Assembly: GCF_001625215.2 (NCBI RefSeq)
Contig: NC_030383.2
Location: 57,960,949 to 58,024,948 of the forward strand
From: Daucus carota subsp. sativus
Taxonomy: Eukaryota > Streptophyta > Magnoliopsida > Apiales > Apiaceae
Length of the DNA: 64,000 nucleotides
Direction of reading: 5' to 3'
Every line of letters begins with the position of its first letter. The stretch's first letter is position 1. The notes below the pieces were generated by a model. That model had not been told where the DNA came from and ran no database searches. It saw nothing but the letters and a program-made list of their open reading frames with translations. Shown here piece after piece: positions 1 through 10,413 of this stretch. A program made the position numbers and the translations under genes.

Positions 1-3000
1 ATTTGACTCTCTTTTTCTTTGGAGAAGATTCAAGAGGCAATCTTTCCTCATTTAAAAGCTCAGCTGCCAACTCCTCTTCCAGCTCAATAGCATACCTTTC
101 ATCAACCTCTATTTGATTTAAAGTGAGTTGGGATTCAAACTCCTCTTTTTCACATTCTCTGGCCACCTCTTCAGCTTTTGCAAATGAGTAGTGAGGATGG
201 CCAGTTCCAATAAACAGCTTCTGGCCTTCTCTATGGATGATGGCAAAATGAGCCTTTAAGGCCACATCTGCACAGTCTTTATAACTTTTGATTTCTTGGC
301 CCAAAAGCTTGTATTCATTTTTGTCAGGCCTGGCTAGTGGAAAGTAGATTGAGCTTGAGTCTTTTCCAGGCCTGGAGTAACCACAATTGTTTGGAAACAG
401 AATTGGCTTGAACTCATTCAAAAATGATGGCTCACCCTTTTCTGTCTTGGAGGGAATAACAATCTCAGGTGTGATTACCCTGAGAATTGTGGTTGTGGTT
501 GGAAAAGAGATTTGAGCTGTGGTGGCTGTAGAAGATGTAGATGATTTCTTGCCCAATTGAGCCACTCTCTTTGCAATGGAGTCCAATTCTTTCATCCTTT
601 CAATCTTTTGCTTTTCCCTTTCAGTGTGGAAAGGAGGAGGAATTTGACTGATCAATTCTGCAGGAGTTGGTAATTCTTTCTCCCCCTTTTTGTTAGCAGC
701 AAGTGTAAGGGATGGACTGGGAAGAGAAGCACCAGAGGCAAGAAGAAGATGTTGAAGGAGTCCAGTCTGAATTCTTTGATGCTGCAACATCTCATCCATT
801 CTAGAGTTTAAGATATAGACATTGCCTTCCAGAGCTTCTACTTGCTTTTCCAATTGCAGTTGTTTTTGCTCAGAACCAGAAATAGCTGATTTGACCTGAG
901 CTGGAAGCTTTTCATCAATTTGTTTGGTCAGATCAGTCTTAACAGAGGCAATGAGACAATTGAGATGCTCTATCTCTTTCTGAAAGTGGAGAGATTGATA
1001 TTTGTGAAGCTTGAGGTTTTCCAGAGCTTGACTGGCAATGGTGGCAGAGATGGCTTGAGAGGAGGATGAGCTTCCAGGTTGTGATTGAAGAAGAGTGGAG
1101 GCTTGCCTTTCCAGCTCCATGCTAACAACAATTGCATTGGCAGACTGCATGGAGAGCCATGAAGGCAGAGAAGTTGTAGGTTGTTCACCAAGAGATTCCT
1201 CAAGAGCATCATTGAGGTCTTCATCACTATCATCATACTGAAAATCATCTCCAGCATTGGCAGGCAGAGCTGTAAATGCCTCCTTTGCTCTAAGCATGGA
1301 AGATGTAGTGTGAATCAGATTAAGGTGCCTCTCAGCTGCTTGATTATCCAATCTTGCAAAATCTTGAATGGAAGACATTCCATGAGTAAAAGTCTCAGGG
1401 TCTAGTGAAACACTATCCAATATGGATCTATATTCAGCTTGAATCTCTTGTTCACTAAACCCTTCATTGACACCTGCATTTCTCTCATTATCTCTCTTTT
1501 CTTGCATCAAGGGCTCCCCTTGGCTCACCACACAACTCACCTCTCCCTCACTTACCCTTACTAAAGGGTCACTCATATCCTCTCCTTTTTCCTGGCTAGA
1601 AGAAAATGCCAGACTCTCCACACCCTCTCCTTTTGCCAGCTCACTAGGCTGCCTCTCCACTCCATAGCTCACTCCACTCAATCCTAAAAGTGTTTGTGCT
1701 ACCATGTGATCAACTGCTGTAGAAGAAGGTAAAGTAATTGAAGTAGTAGCAGTTGTCAACTGATGAGAGACATCAGTTGAAACATGAGTAAAGGAGGCAT
1801 TCAACTGATGAGAGCTGTTAAGCAGATCAGTTGAAGGACAAACACTTGTCAACTGATGAGAAAGATCAGTTGAAGAAAATGAAGAAATAGGTTTAGAGGC
1901 TGTGATAGTTGAGTCTGTGGTGATTGATTTTAATGGTATATCCACAGAGCACACTTTCACAAAAGAAGGAATTGGAAGAGAAAGATCCAACAAATCATCA
2001 AAGTGATGATGACCAATCTCAGAGGGGGACTTCTCCATGAAATCTAAAGATGGAGAATTTACAAGTGTGGTGTGAATCAATTCCACATCCACAGAAGAGG
2101 TTGGGGATTGTGTTTGAGTTGTAGAAATAGTAAGATCATGAATATGGGTAATTGGATTTACTGAAGAAGGGGGCTGTGACTCCACATTTATTGGAGTCAC
2201 ATCAATCTGAATTTGAGAAATGACAGGAATACATTCCTGTGTGTGTGCAGAGTGCTTTGATTCATCACTTCTTTTCTTCTTTCTCCCATAGGCTTTAACA
2301 GGTGAAGAAGTGGTGTCCCTCCCCCTTTTTGACTGTGTCCTTGGCTGAGGACTGTTTTCAATAACAACATCCTTTTGGGAGGATGCTGCTAGGGATGTGC
2401 TTAAATCCATATTAACATCTACAGTCTTTTGGGAGACTGCAGAGTGGCTAGGCTGGTTAGCACTCACCTCTCCATCCTTATCCTTAGGGTTTCTTTGATG
2501 ATCACCCTTTCCCTCCCCCTTACTTCCTCCAATCACACTCCCCTCAGGCTTGTGTTTCTTAGTTTTTACAACAGATGCCTTTTGGGAGGCATCTGAGGTT
2601 GGTTTAGAAGACTTGGTTTTAGAGGGTTTTGCTACTTGTGTAGGCTGTTGATGGGCCTCTTCAACAGCCCTGATAGCAGAAAGCAAAGAAGTTGAGGGTT
2701 GAGAGAGAGTAGTAGGAAAGCCATGTACCTCTTTGTGCTTTCCAGCCTCCATTGTTGGCAGGTACACCACCTCCAAGGAGGGGTATAAATTCATCCTAAA
2801 GAGGTCTTTAAAGACTCTCTTTTCCTGCACAAAACTGGGAAGCTTGGCTTCCTTGTTAGTAATAACTAGCTTATCATTGAGATGATTAGCTAGCATCATA
2901 AGAAATCTGACATAATATATATTCCTAGGTCTATCAGTTTTATCACCTAGTTTCTCCCCAATTTCTTGGATCATCAAACCACCAAAGTTGAAATATTCAT

Positions 3001-3526
3001 TAGTCAGGTACATGTAAAGCATTTGTAAGATCTGGGAAGTAAGAGCATTGAAATTACTAATCTTACCAGAAAATGCCTTAATAAAAGCATCACATAAATA
3101 ACTCCATTCTCTCCTAAGACCCCTTCTTTCTATTTTACCTAAGGCATCAGTTGGCAAAACATAATTCATGGCATAAAGTAAATTAACCAACTGATTATCA
3201 CTAGGCAAAGATAAAACAGTATTTTCAGGAATCTTAAAGCATGCTTTCATAACATCAGCATTAACAGAGTAAGATTTATTATTGACAGAGAAAGTTAGAG
3301 TTTCATGCTCACTATTAAACTCTGCAGAGGTCCACATTTCCTCAACTATTTCATGGTAGATGATGGGAGCTTCAGTCATAGCATAAGAGAGCTGGCTTGA
3401 CTTGATGAACTCCATCATCCTGTGATACTCTTTCTCCTCCACAGCCTTGGTATCCACAAATGACGCAAAGTTGTTCTTCTCATAGATAAACCCACTTGGT
3501 GCAGTGTACTTCTTCATTGGTGCCAT
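1..3526 (-). CDS. ORF3 in the env position of the Sirevirus, C-terminus cut by window edge
   Basis: An open frame runs from an ATG at 3526 in good context (GCAATGGC) to the left edge, about 1175 codons with no stop. The first ~260 residues look like a folded domain shared by plant retroelement-associated proteins (YAMTEAP, LPSDNQLVN, LRREWSYLCDAFI, FNFGGLMIQEIG). A long low-complexity Ser/Thr/Gln/Pro region follows. A probable coiled coil lies around residues 840-915 (QKEIEHLNCL, LEKQVEALEGN), then a charged tail. I see no signal peptide and no hydrophobic stretch long enough to span a membrane. Basic patches GRKKKRS (about 2268-2287) and PKKKRVK (2-22) resemble monopartite nuclear localisation signals. 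By position it is the 'env-like' ORF of Sireviruses, but the sequence does not look like an envelope protein. Function unknown. It starts 529 bp after the pol stop, so expression would need a subgenomic RNA, splicing or reinitiation. Confidence 0.75.
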   Translation of the reverse strand, partial: MAPMKKYTAPSGFIYEKNNFASFVDTKAVEEKEYHRMMEFIKSSQLSYAMTEAPIIYHEIVEEMWTSAEFNSEHETLTFSVNNKSYSVNADVMKACFKIPENTVLSLPSDNQLVNLLYAMNYVLPTDALGKIERRGLRREWSYLCDAFIKAFSGKISNFNALTSQILQMLYMYLTNEYFNFGGLMIQEIGEKLGDKTDRPRNIYYVRFLMMLANHLNDKLVITNKEAKLPSFVQEKRVFKDLFRMNLYPSLEVVYLPTMEAGKHKEVHGFPTTLSQPSTSLLSAIRAVEEAHQQPTQVAKPSKTKSSKPTSDASQKASVVKTKKHKPEGSVIGGSKGEGKGDHQRNPKDKDGEVSANQPSHSAVSQKTVDVNMDLSTSLAASSQKDVVIENSPQPRTQSKRGRDTTSSPVKAYGRKKKRSDESKHSAHTQECIPVISQIQIDVTPINVESQPPSSVNPITHIHDLTISTTQTQSPTSSVDVELIHTTLVNSPSLDFMEKSPSEIGHHHFDDLLDLSLPIPSFVKVCSVDIPLKSITTDSTITASKPISSFSSTDLSHQLTSVCPSTDLLNSSHQLNASFTHVSTDVSHQLTTATTSITLPSSTAVDHMVAQTLLGLSGVSYGVERQPSELAKGEGVESLAFSSSQEKGEDMSDPLVRVSEGEVSCVVSQGEPLMQEKRDNERNAGVNEGFSEQEIQAEYRSILDSVSLDPETFTHGMSSIQDFARLDNQAAERHLNLIHTTSSMLRAKEAFTALPANAGDDFQYDDSDEDLNDALEESLGEQPTTSLPSWLSMQSANAIVVSMELERQASTLLQSQPGSSSSSQAISATIASQALENLKLHKYQSLHFQKEIEHLNCLIASVKTDLTKQIDEKLPAQVKSAISGSEQKQLQLEKQVEALEGNVYILNSRMDEMLQHQRIQTGLLQHLLLASGASLPSPSLTLAANKKGEKELPTPAELISQIPPPFHTEREKQKIERMKELDSIAKRVAQLGKKSSTSSTATTAQISFPTTTTILRVITPEIVIPSKTEKGEPSFLNEFKPILFPNNCGYSRPGKDSSSIYFPLARPDKNEYKLLGQEIKSYKDCADVALKAHFAIIHREGQKLFIGTGHPHYSFAKAEEVARECEKEEFESQLTLNQIEVDERYAIELEEELAAELLNEERLPLESSPKKKRVK
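1756..2669 (-). repeat. cluster of perfect short inverted repeats inside ORF3
   Basis: At least nine hairpins lie in about 900 bp of coding sequence. Arms/loops: 1756-1765/1771-1780; 1801-1809/1826-1834; 1849-1857/1865-1873; 2175-2184/2192-2201 (10-bp arms); 2223-2230/2233-2240; 2368-2372/2381-2385; 2422-2426/2435-2439; 2572-2579/2588-2595 (8-bp arms); 2643-2651/2661-2669 (9-bp arms). Three of them (2368, 2422, 2572) share the same 8-nt loop TTTTGGGA with different but complementary stems. Confidence 0.8.
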
Positions 3527-4055
3527 TGCAGTTACAGAGAAAGCTTGAAGAAGAATTAGAACTTGTTTTTGCACAGAGAGAGAAGAGAGCTTTGAGAATT
3601 CGAAAGAGTAAGATGAAAAGAAATGAAAATAGATTAAAACACTTAAATACTTTCTCAGAAAATTGCTGTGATTGGCTGAGAAATTACCGTTGAGAAGAAA
3701 TTACTCTTATTGAACTCTACAAAAATTACACACACGATCGTGTGTATAAAGTAGGTGAGAGACAAAAGAAATTTCAACGGCTCAGATCTGATAATACTTT
3801 CAACGGATGAAATAAGCGCCTCTTTAAACTTCCTATTCAACTGATGAAGATCAGTTGAAGGCGTCTTCAACTGGTGTCATCAGTTGAATGAAAAACAGCG
3901 CAGGAGGATATTGTGTCAAACATCAGTTGAAACAATTTCACTAGTTCATCAGTTGAAATATTATAGATTTTATCCAGAATTATAATTAATTCAATTTTGA
4001 TAAATCAAAATTAATCAAATTCTGGCTGCCAAATTACAGAAAAATTCACTCTAAA
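3527..4055 (-). other. pol-ORF3 spacer with CATCAGTTGAA copies and a perfect hairpin
   Basis: No gene is visible. The spacer carries a perfect 10-bp inverted repeat (arms 3836-3845 and 3850-3859, 4-nt loop) built from the word TTCAACTGAT. Further copies or near copies of the word are at 3866-3876 (one mismatch), 3878-3888, 3921-3931 and 3947-3957. It would form the leader of any ORF3-specific transcript. Confidence 0.7.
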
Positions 4056-7000
4056 TTAGGAGAAATTTAACATACCTAATTTACTCACCAACCTTGTGAA
4101 TGTGGATTCATCAAGAGGCTTTGTGAAGATATCTGCAATTTGTTCTTCACTTGGAACAAAATGCATTTCAACAGTACCAGCCATCACATGTTCCCTTATG
4201 AAGTGGTATTTGATGTCAATGTGCTTGGTTCTTGAGTGTTGTACTGGATTTTCAGTTATAGCAATAGCACTGGTGTTGTCACAAAATATTGGGATTTTTG
4301 AGAGGTTTAATCCATAATCAAGTAATTGATTTCTCATCCACAATAATTGTGCACAACAGCTTCCAGCTGCAATGTACTCAGCCTCAGCTGTAGAGGTTGA
4401 TACAGAATTTTGCTTTTTGCTAAACCAAGAAATCAGTCTGTCACCAAGAAATTGACATGTGCCTGTTGTACTTTTTCTATCAATTTTGCATCCTGCAAAA
4501 TCAGCATCTGAATATCCAATTAGATCAAATCCAGAGTCTTTAGGGTACCAAATGCCAAGATTTGGTGTTCCCTTAAGATATCTGAATATTCTTTTTATAG
4601 CAATAAGATGTGATTCTTTAGGATCAGATTGAAATCTAGCACAGAGGCATGTAGAAAACATAATATCTGGTCTACTAGCTGTCAGATATAAAAGAGAACC
4701 AACCATGCCTCTATAATTAGAGATGTCCACAGATTTCTCATTAGGACTTAACTCTAATTTGGTGGCTGTTGGCATGGGAGTCTTAGCTTCTTTGCAATCC
4801 AATAAATCAAACTTTTTAAGTAGATCATAGATGTACTTAGTTTGATTTATGAATATACCTTCCTTTACTTGTTTAACTTGTAAACCAAGAAAGTAGGTGA
4901 GTTCTCCCATCATGCTCATTTCATACTGACTCTTCATAAGATTAGCAAACTTCTTGCAAAGTTTCTCATCTGTAGAACCAAAAATTATATCATCTACATA
5001 AATTTGAACCAGAATAAAGGCACCATTTACATTTCTGTAAAATAGTGTTTTATCCACAGTTCCTCTGGAAAAATGATTATCTAATAAGAATTGAGACAGA
5101 GTGTCATACCATGCCCTTGGTGCTTGCTTTAGTCCATAGAGTGCTTTTAATAAAAAGTAAACATACTCTGGAAATTCTGGATCTTCAAAACCAGGAGGCT
5201 GACTGACATATACCTCCTCTTCCAGTTCACCATTTAGAAAAGCACTCTTGACATCCATTTGATAAACTTTAAAGTTGGCATGAGCAGCATAAGCTAGGAA
5301 CATTCTTATTGCTTCCAGTCTTGCAACTGGTGCAAAGGTCTCATCAAAATCAATTCCTTCAGATTGAGAGTATCCTTTAGCAACAAGTCTGGCCTTGTTC
5401 CTGGTGACAACTCCATTCTCATCCACCTTGTTTCTGAATACCCACCTTACTCCTACAATTGTTTTATTTTTAGGCTTAGGCACCAGCTTCCAAACATTGT
5501 TTCTCTCAAATTGATTTAATTCTTCTTGCATAGCAAGAACCCAATCAGCATCTTTGAGAGCATCTTCTATGACTTTAGGTTCATCCTGTGAAAGGAATGC
5601 ACTGTACAAACACTCATCTTGAGTTGCTCTTCTTGTTTGTACAGATGCATTTGCATCTCCAATAATTAGCTCAAAAGGATGATCCCTTGTCCACTTTCTT
5701 TGTGGTGGAAGTGATTGTCTTGATGATGTGGCTTCATTGTTGAAGTTCAGGTTTCCATGTTGGAAAGCTCCCCCTAAATTTGACATCTCATTATTTCTAG
5801 ACTGATTGAAACTTTGAGACATTCTTTCAACTGATGATCCTTGAGGTGTTTCAACTGATCCCTCCAATGTAGTTTCAACTGATGCTTCAGTTGAATTTCC
5901 AGTTGCAGTTGTTCCTTGCACTAGAGAGTCATCAGTTGGAATATTAATTCCAGGATTAATTCCAACATTTTGAATAATGTCATCATCATCATCACTGTCA
6001 TACAGATCACCTTCACCTTCATTTTCAAATCTGAGATTATCATGAAATCCTTCATCTGAGAATCCTTGAATCTTCTTATCATCAAAAACCACATGGATTG
6101 ATTCCATAACAATGTTGGTTCTCAGATTATATACTCTAAATGATTTTCCATCAGAGTATCCAACAAAAATAGCTTCATCTGCCTTGGCCTCAAATTTTCC
6201 AAGATTTTCACCTTGATTTCTTAGAACATAACACTTGCATCCAAATACATGAAGAAAGCTAGTTGTTGGCTTCTTTCCTTTGAAGAGTTGAAAGGGAGTT
6301 AGATTATGAGGTTTGGTAATTAGTGAAATGTTTTGAGTGAAGCAAGCAGTGTTCACAGCTTCAGCCCAAAAATAGGTTGGAAGTTGAGCTTCATTAATCA
6401 TGGTTCTTGCAGCCTCAATAAGAGTTCTATTCTTCCTTTCAACAACACCATTTTGTTGTGGAGTTCTTGGTGCAGAGAACTCATGAATAATTCCTTCTCC
6501 TTCACAAAATTCTTTCATCACAGAATTCTTGAATTCTGTCCCATTGTCACTTCTTATCCTTCCAACTTTGACATCTGGATTGTTGTTTAATGCCTTGATA
6601 TGATTGATGATGATTTTCCCAGCTTCATCCTTAGAATGCAAGAAGAAAGTCCAAGTGAATTTTGAAAAATCATCAACAATCACTAGGCAATATTTCTTCT
6701 TTGAAATAGACATGATGTTGACTGGTCCAAACAAATCCATATGCAAGAGCTGAAGGGGCTTCACAATTGATGAAAGAGTCTTGCTTTTGAAAGAGCTTCT
6801 CTTTTGCTTTCCTAGCTGACAGGCTCCACAAAGTCCATCTTTTGAGAATTCCAGCTTTGGTAGACCTCTTACCAAGTCCTTCTTTACTAACTCATTCAAG
6901 GTTTTGAAATTTAGATGAGACAATCTCTTATGCCATAGCCAACTGTCATCTGAGCTTGCTTTGCTGAGAAGGCAAGTGATAGATTCAGACTTGACAGAAT

Positions 7001-7547
7001 TGAAGTCAGCTACATACACATTTCCTTTTCTTTGTCCAATCAGAACCACATTGTTGTCATCTCCTTTGGTGACAACACAGGCTGCAGGAGTGAAATTGAC
7101 TTTGTAACCTTTGTCACAGAGCTGACTGATGCTAAGCAAGTTGTGCTTAAGACCAGACACCAATGCAACTTCATCAATGATGACATTCTCTTTAGCAATC
7201 AAGCCATATCCCATAGTATATCCTTTGCTGTCATCTCCAAAGGTAATGCTAGGGCCAGCTTTCTCCACAAACTTTGTGAGCAGGGAGGAATCACCAGTCA
7301 TGTGCCTGGAGCATCCACTATCCAAGTACCACAAATTCTTCTTGTGGTTTCCCTGCACACATTTCACAAACAGATCAAGTTGATTTTGGTACCCAAATTG
7401 CTTTGGGTCCAGATTTGTTAGTCTTAGCAACCTTTTCCACCTTCTCAACCTTTTCCTTGGATTGAATAGGTTCAATCTTTGGTTTTGGTTGAGAAACTGG
7501 AATATCAACTTTGTTTTCAAACACAGGCCTTTGAGGCATGCATACAT
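4056..7547 (-). CDS. pol: Sirevirus Pol polyprotein (protease, integrase, reverse transcriptase, RNase H)
   Basis: The 1163-codon frame is intact. The protease has the aspartate motif [12 protein letters not shown] near residue 77. The integrase has an HHCC zinc region (LSHLNFKTL ... [10 protein letters not shown]) and the catalytic triad in [18 protein letters not shown] and [13 protein letters not shown]. The RT carries YVDDIIFGS near residue 850. RNase H follows with [18 protein letters not shown] and the C-terminal [10 protein letters not shown]. The order integrase before RT is diagnostic of Ty1/copia. The frame begins inside the end of gag and overlaps it by 173 bp; the ATG at 7547 is simply the first in frame, and translation probably enters from gag. 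Pol lies +1 relative to gag. A Ser/Glu-rich linker between integrase and RT (about 5820-5940) contains several SVET repeats made of the CATCAGTTGAA word. All key catalytic residues appear present. Confidence 0.93.
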   Translation of the reverse strand: MYACLKGLCLKTKLIFQFLNQNQRLNLFNPRKRLRRWKRLLRLTNLDPKQFGYQNQLDLFVKCVQGNHKKNLWYLDSGCSRHMTGDSSLLTKFVEKAGPSITFGDDSKGYTMGYGLIAKENVIIDEVALVSGLKHNLLSISQLCDKGYKVNFTPAACVVTKGDDNNVVLIGQRKGNVYVADFNSVKSESITCLLSKASSDDSWLWHKRLSHLNFKTLNELVKKDLVRGLPKLEFSKDGLCGACQLGKQKRSSFKSKTLSSIVKPLQLLHMDLFGPVNIMSISKKKYCLVIVDDFSKFTWTFFLHSKDEAGKIIINHIKALNNNPDVKVGRIRSDNGTEFKNSVMKEFCEGEGIIHEFSAPRTPQQNGVVERKNRTLIEAARTMINEAQLPTYFWAEAVNTACFTQNISLITKPHNLTPFQLFKGKKPTTSFLHVFGCKCYVLRNQGENLGKFEAKADEAIFVGYSDGKSFRVYNLRTNIVMESIHVVFDDKKIQGFSDEGFHDNLRFENEGEGDLYDSDDDDDIIQNVGINPGINIPTDDSLVQGTTATGNSTEASVETTLEGSVETPQGSSVERMSQSFNQSRNNEMSNLGGAFQHGNLNFNNEATSSRQSLPPQRKWTRDHPFELIIGDANASVQTRRATQDECLYSAFLSQDEPKVIEDALKDADWVLAMQEELNQFERNNVWKLVPKPKNKTIVGVRWVFRNKVDENGVVTRNKARLVAKGYSQSEGIDFDETFAPVARLEAIRMFLAYAAHANFKVYQMDVKSAFLNGELEEEVYVSQPPGFEDPEFPEYVYFLLKALYGLKQAPRAWYDTLSQFLLDNHFSRGTVDKTLFYRNVNGAFILVQIYVDDIIFGSTDEKLCKKFANLMKSQYEMSMMGELTYFLGLQVKQVKEGIFINQTKYIYDLLKKFDLLDCKEAKTPMPTATKLELSPNEKSVDISNYRGMVGSLLYLTASRPDIMFSTCLCARFQSDPKESHLIAIKRIFRYLKGTPNLGIWYPKDSGFDLIGYSDADFAGCKIDRKSTTGTCQFLGDRLISWFSKKQNSVSTSTAEAEYIAAGSCCAQLLWMRNQLLDYGLNLSKIPIFCDNTSAIAITENPVQHSRTKHIDIKYHFIREHVMAGTVEMHFVPSEEQIADIFTKPLDESTFTRLVSKLGMLNFS

Positions 7548-9792
7548 TGTTCATTCCATGCAAGTTTGAATGAAATTGAGGCATGTTAAAGGCATTGAAA
7601 TAAGGATTGAACATATATGGCATGTTAGGCTGAGAATAAGGATTGTGAGGCAATAAACCAGGCATCATATTCATAGCAGATAAATTCATGTGAGGAACAG
7701 ATGTCATAGGAATAGGCAAAGACAAATTAGGAGCAATCACAGTTTTACAATTAGCAGATAAATGATTTACACTACCACACTTACTGCAGGTTTTCCTAAG
7801 AGCACTAGCATGGGGAGTGTAATTGGTGTGCTTGTTAACTCCTATTTTGCCATTTCTATTTCCTTTCTTCTTTTTAGTCTCCTCAGATTTATGCTCACTA
7901 GTATCCAACTTCTTCTTGTTCTTGTTACTAGAATGAAGAGTGTTATTAACACTATCACTGGTCTCAGAAGAACTATTCTCACCTTTAACAAAATTCTTTT
8001 TAACAGGACCATATTTCTTGTTAAGCTTCTTGAGAACATTCTTGTCAACTGATGAGTTTTTGTTCAACTGATGACTCTCATCAGTTGAGACTTTGTTCTT
8101 CAACTGATGATCATCATCAGTATTCTCATCACCTGAACTGTTCTCAGATATCTTAAGCACTTTCTTATTCCTCTTCCATTCATTCTCCACAAAGGTTTCT
8201 CTGCCTTGCATGTTAATGATATTGGTGGAAACATCTCTACCAGATTTCCATTTGGCAATGATCTCTTGTTCCTTATCAAGCTGCTTTCTTATGACCTCTT
8301 CTCTCTTCAGAACAACCAAGAGATCATCCTTGGCTGTCTGACACTCAATCTTCAGCTTCTCAAATTCAATAAATTGAGCTTCTAAGGCACTGTTTCTATC
8401 ACTAAGAAAGGTGTTAGCTTCCTTAATTCTACTGTTTTCCTTAGTAAGAGATTTTAAAGAAACATGCAAATGATACAGTTCAGTAGACATTTCATTAATG
8501 GTAGCATTGCATTCATCTTTAGTTAACTCAACTAGGTTTGTAGTGAATACCTGACTACTGCTTCCAGTGTTTTCTTCTTGATCTGTGGAGTTGGCCATTA
8601 GAGCTAGATTGACAAACTCCTCCTCTTCATCAGAATCATCTCCAGCTGCCCAATCATCCTTTGTGATGAATGCTCTTTCCTTTTGTTTGAGAAGTTCATA
8701 ATATTTCTTTTTGTAGTCAATGTTTTCACTTGACTTCTTCTCAACTTTAGGCTTTCTGCACTCATTTGCAAAGTGACCTGCATTCCCACAGTTGAAGCAC
8801 TTGAATTTTGATCTGTCTACCATGCTTCTATCAGACTTGGGATTGCCTTTAAAAGATTTTGCAGAATTAAAATTCTTTTTGAATTTCAGTTTGGAGAATC
8901 TTCTTGACAAGAAGGCTAGATGCTCATCAATTCCATCACTTTCTTCACCAGAGTCAGCTACTTCTTTCTCCTTTCTTCTTCCTTTGCTTGACTCTGAGCT
9001 CTCCTCTTTGACCAACTTCTCAGTTTCTTCAACTTGAGACTTTCCCTTGTCCTTGACAGTGTCCTCCAGAGATGCAACTAGAGCCACAGATGAATGCCCT
9101 TTCTTTTGGCTTTTCTCAATCTCTTCATCTTGTTCCATTTCAAGCTCATAAGTCTTTAAGGTTCCATACAGTCTCTCTAGAGTATAGTCTTTAAACTCTT
9201 GTGTGTTTCTGAGAGAGACTGTCATGGGTTTCCATTCTTTGGGAAGAGCTCTTAAGAATTTCAGGTTTGAATCCTTAACTTGATATACTCTTCCAAAGAG
9301 CTTTAGACCATTTAACAGTTTTTGAAATCTGTTAAATGTATCACTCAAACTTTCACCAGCCTTGAAATGGAATGACTCATATTGTTGAATCAGAAGCTGC
9401 ATTTTGTTCTCTCTTACTTGCTCATTCCCTTCACAGATGGTCCTGATGGTGTCCCAAACTTCTTTGGCACTTGTGCAGCTAATAACACTATCAATCATTT
9501 CTTGATCCAAACCATTGAACAGAAGGTTCATGGTTTTCTTGTCCTTGTGCACCTCCTCAGTATCTTCTTGAGAATATTCATGGACAGGTTTTGGAATCAT
9601 CTTACCTACCATGTCTTCACCATCAGCTCCCATGCTTGTGCAGACCTTCATGGGGACATGAGGTCCTTTTTCAATGCAGTTCACATAGCTTTCATCAATG
9701 GACAACAGATGCAGATGCATTCTCACTTTCCAGTGAAAATAGTTGTCTTTGTCAATAACAGGAATCTTCACTCCAGCATCCTTCTTTCCCAT
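7375..9792 (-). CDS. gag: Sirevirus Gag (long form, two zinc knuckles)
   Basis: An 805-residue ORF starts at the first ATG after the primer binding site (47 bp away). Residues ~1-230 form the copia-type capsid region ([45 protein letters not shown]). A CX2CX4HX4C zinc knuckle [14 protein letters not shown] lies near residue 335, and a second, [14 protein letters not shown], near residue 668. Between them are acidic stretches and a Lys/Glu-rich region likely to form coiled coil ([22 protein letters not shown]). The extra C-terminal half with a second knuckle is typical of Sirevirus Gag, which is much longer than in other copia elements. The segment around 8045-8109 contains four copies of the TTCAACTGATG word. 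The stop TGA at 7375-7377 falls just before pol homology resumes in the +1 frame. Confidence 0.92.
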   Translation of the reverse strand: MGKKDAGVKIPVIDKDNYFHWKVRMHLHLLSIDESYVNCIEKGPHVPMKVCTSMGADGEDMVGKMIPKPVHEYSQEDTEEVHKDKKTMNLLFNGLDQEMIDSVISCTSAKEVWDTIRTICEGNEQVRENKMQLLIQQYESFHFKAGESLSDTFNRFQKLLNGLKLFGRVYQVKDSNLKFLRALPKEWKPMTVSLRNTQEFKDYTLERLYGTLKTYELEMEQDEEIEKSQKKGHSSVALVASLEDTVKDKGKSQVEETEKLVKEESSESSKGRRKEKEVADSGEESDGIDEHLAFLSRRFSKLKFKKNFNSAKSFKGNPKSDRSMVDRSKFKCFNCGNAGHFANECRKPKVEKKSSENIDYKKKYYELLKQKERAFITKDDWAAGDDSDEEEEFVNLALMANSTDQEENTGSSSQVFTTNLVELTKDECNATINEMSTELYHLHVSLKSLTKENSRIKEANTFLSDRNSALEAQFIEFEKLKIECQTAKDDLLVVLKREEVIRKQLDKEQEIIAKWKSGRDVSTNIINMQGRETFVENEWKRNKKVLKISENSSGDENTDDDHQLKNKVSTDESHQLNKNSSVDKNVLKKLNKKYGPVKKNFVKGENSSSETSDSVNNTLHSSNKNKKKLDTSEHKSEETKKKKGNRNGKIGVNKHTNYTPHASALRKTCSKCGSVNHLSANCKTVIAPNLSLPIPMTSVPHMNLSAMNMMPGLLPHNPYSQPNMPYMFNPYFNAFNMPQFHSNLHGMNNVCMPQRPVFENKVDIPVSQPKPKIEPIQSKEKVEKVEKVAKTNKSGPKAIWVPKST

Positions 9793-9838
9793 CTTTCTCT
9801 AGCAGTGTTGATCTTTTTCCCTGTTTGTTGGGAACCTC

Positions 9839-9850
9839 GCTCTGATACCA
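9839..9850 (-). promoter_or_regulatory. primer binding site for initiator Met-tRNA
   Basis: The minus strand reads TGGTATCAGAGC, complementary to the 3' end of plant initiator Met-tRNA and the usual priming site of Ty1/copia elements. It begins two bases after the LTR end (AACA, then AT). Confidence 0.93.
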
Positions 9851-9981
9851 ATTGTTATTTTACACCAACTATGAGAAAGATTGTAGAAGGGGGGGGTTGA
9901 ATACAATCTTTTACAAATTTAAAAGATTCAAGGATGATACACTAAAACACAGTAAACAGAAAAACACCAAGTATTAAAAAT

Positions 9982-10007
9982 ACGGGTGGATTGAATGATC
10001 CACCCGT
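9982..10007 (-). repeat. perfect 10-bp hairpin in the LTR R/U5 part
   Basis: Arms are ACGGGTGGAT (9982-9991) and ATCCACCCGT (9998-10007) with a 6-nt loop. It is downstream of the LTR TATA box, so it would be in the 5' leader of the genomic RNA and also near its 3' end. Role unknown. Confidence 0.8.
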
Positions 10008-10139
10008 GAGATTTTATATAGAAGAATCTGTGGATTGTTTACAATTCGCACAGCTGCTGGTTCATCACTCAACAAGTTCTAACTCTCAGATTTTTCTCTC
10101 AAGTAATTTTAACAAGTTCAACTGATGCTACTAACTTGG

Positions 10140-10147
10140 TTATATAC
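10140..10147 (-). promoter_or_regulatory. TATA-like box of the Sirevirus LTR
   Basis: The minus strand reads TATATAAC within GGAGTATATAACCAAG, about 290 bp before the LTR end and 270-500 bp downstream of the U3 word cluster. Inferred from sequence and position only. Confidence 0.55.
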
Positions 10148-10413
10148 TCCAAGTTTTACAAAGCTTCTAGCTAGAATACAAAATGCACTCTAATCTAAAA
10201 ACAATGCTGCACAACTTTGTCTTATGCATGCTTTCTGAGATGTCTTCATCTTTGACCATCATCTTGATTTGATCCAGATTGCACTGCATGAGATAAGTAT
10301 GTTTCTGCTTCTTCTTTATTTTCCTAATTAGGCTTCCATGTCTATTTTAGTGTAATTCGATCCATGTGATTTGTCAGACTTAAGCTCTAGTCACTTTCAA
10401 CTGCTCTTTGCTT

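Noticed and set aside
1-3526. Calling ORF3 a viral envelope gene
   Set aside because: No signal peptide, membrane span or other envelope hallmark was seen; only the position after pol matches.
9839-9850. A tRNA-Met gene fragment
   Set aside because: Only the 12 bases complementary to the tRNA 3' end are present, adjacent to an LTR, which defines a primer binding site.
9382-9900. Plus-strand open frame opposite the Sirevirus gag start
   Set aside because: It spans the gag start, primer binding site and LTR border and has no coding character.
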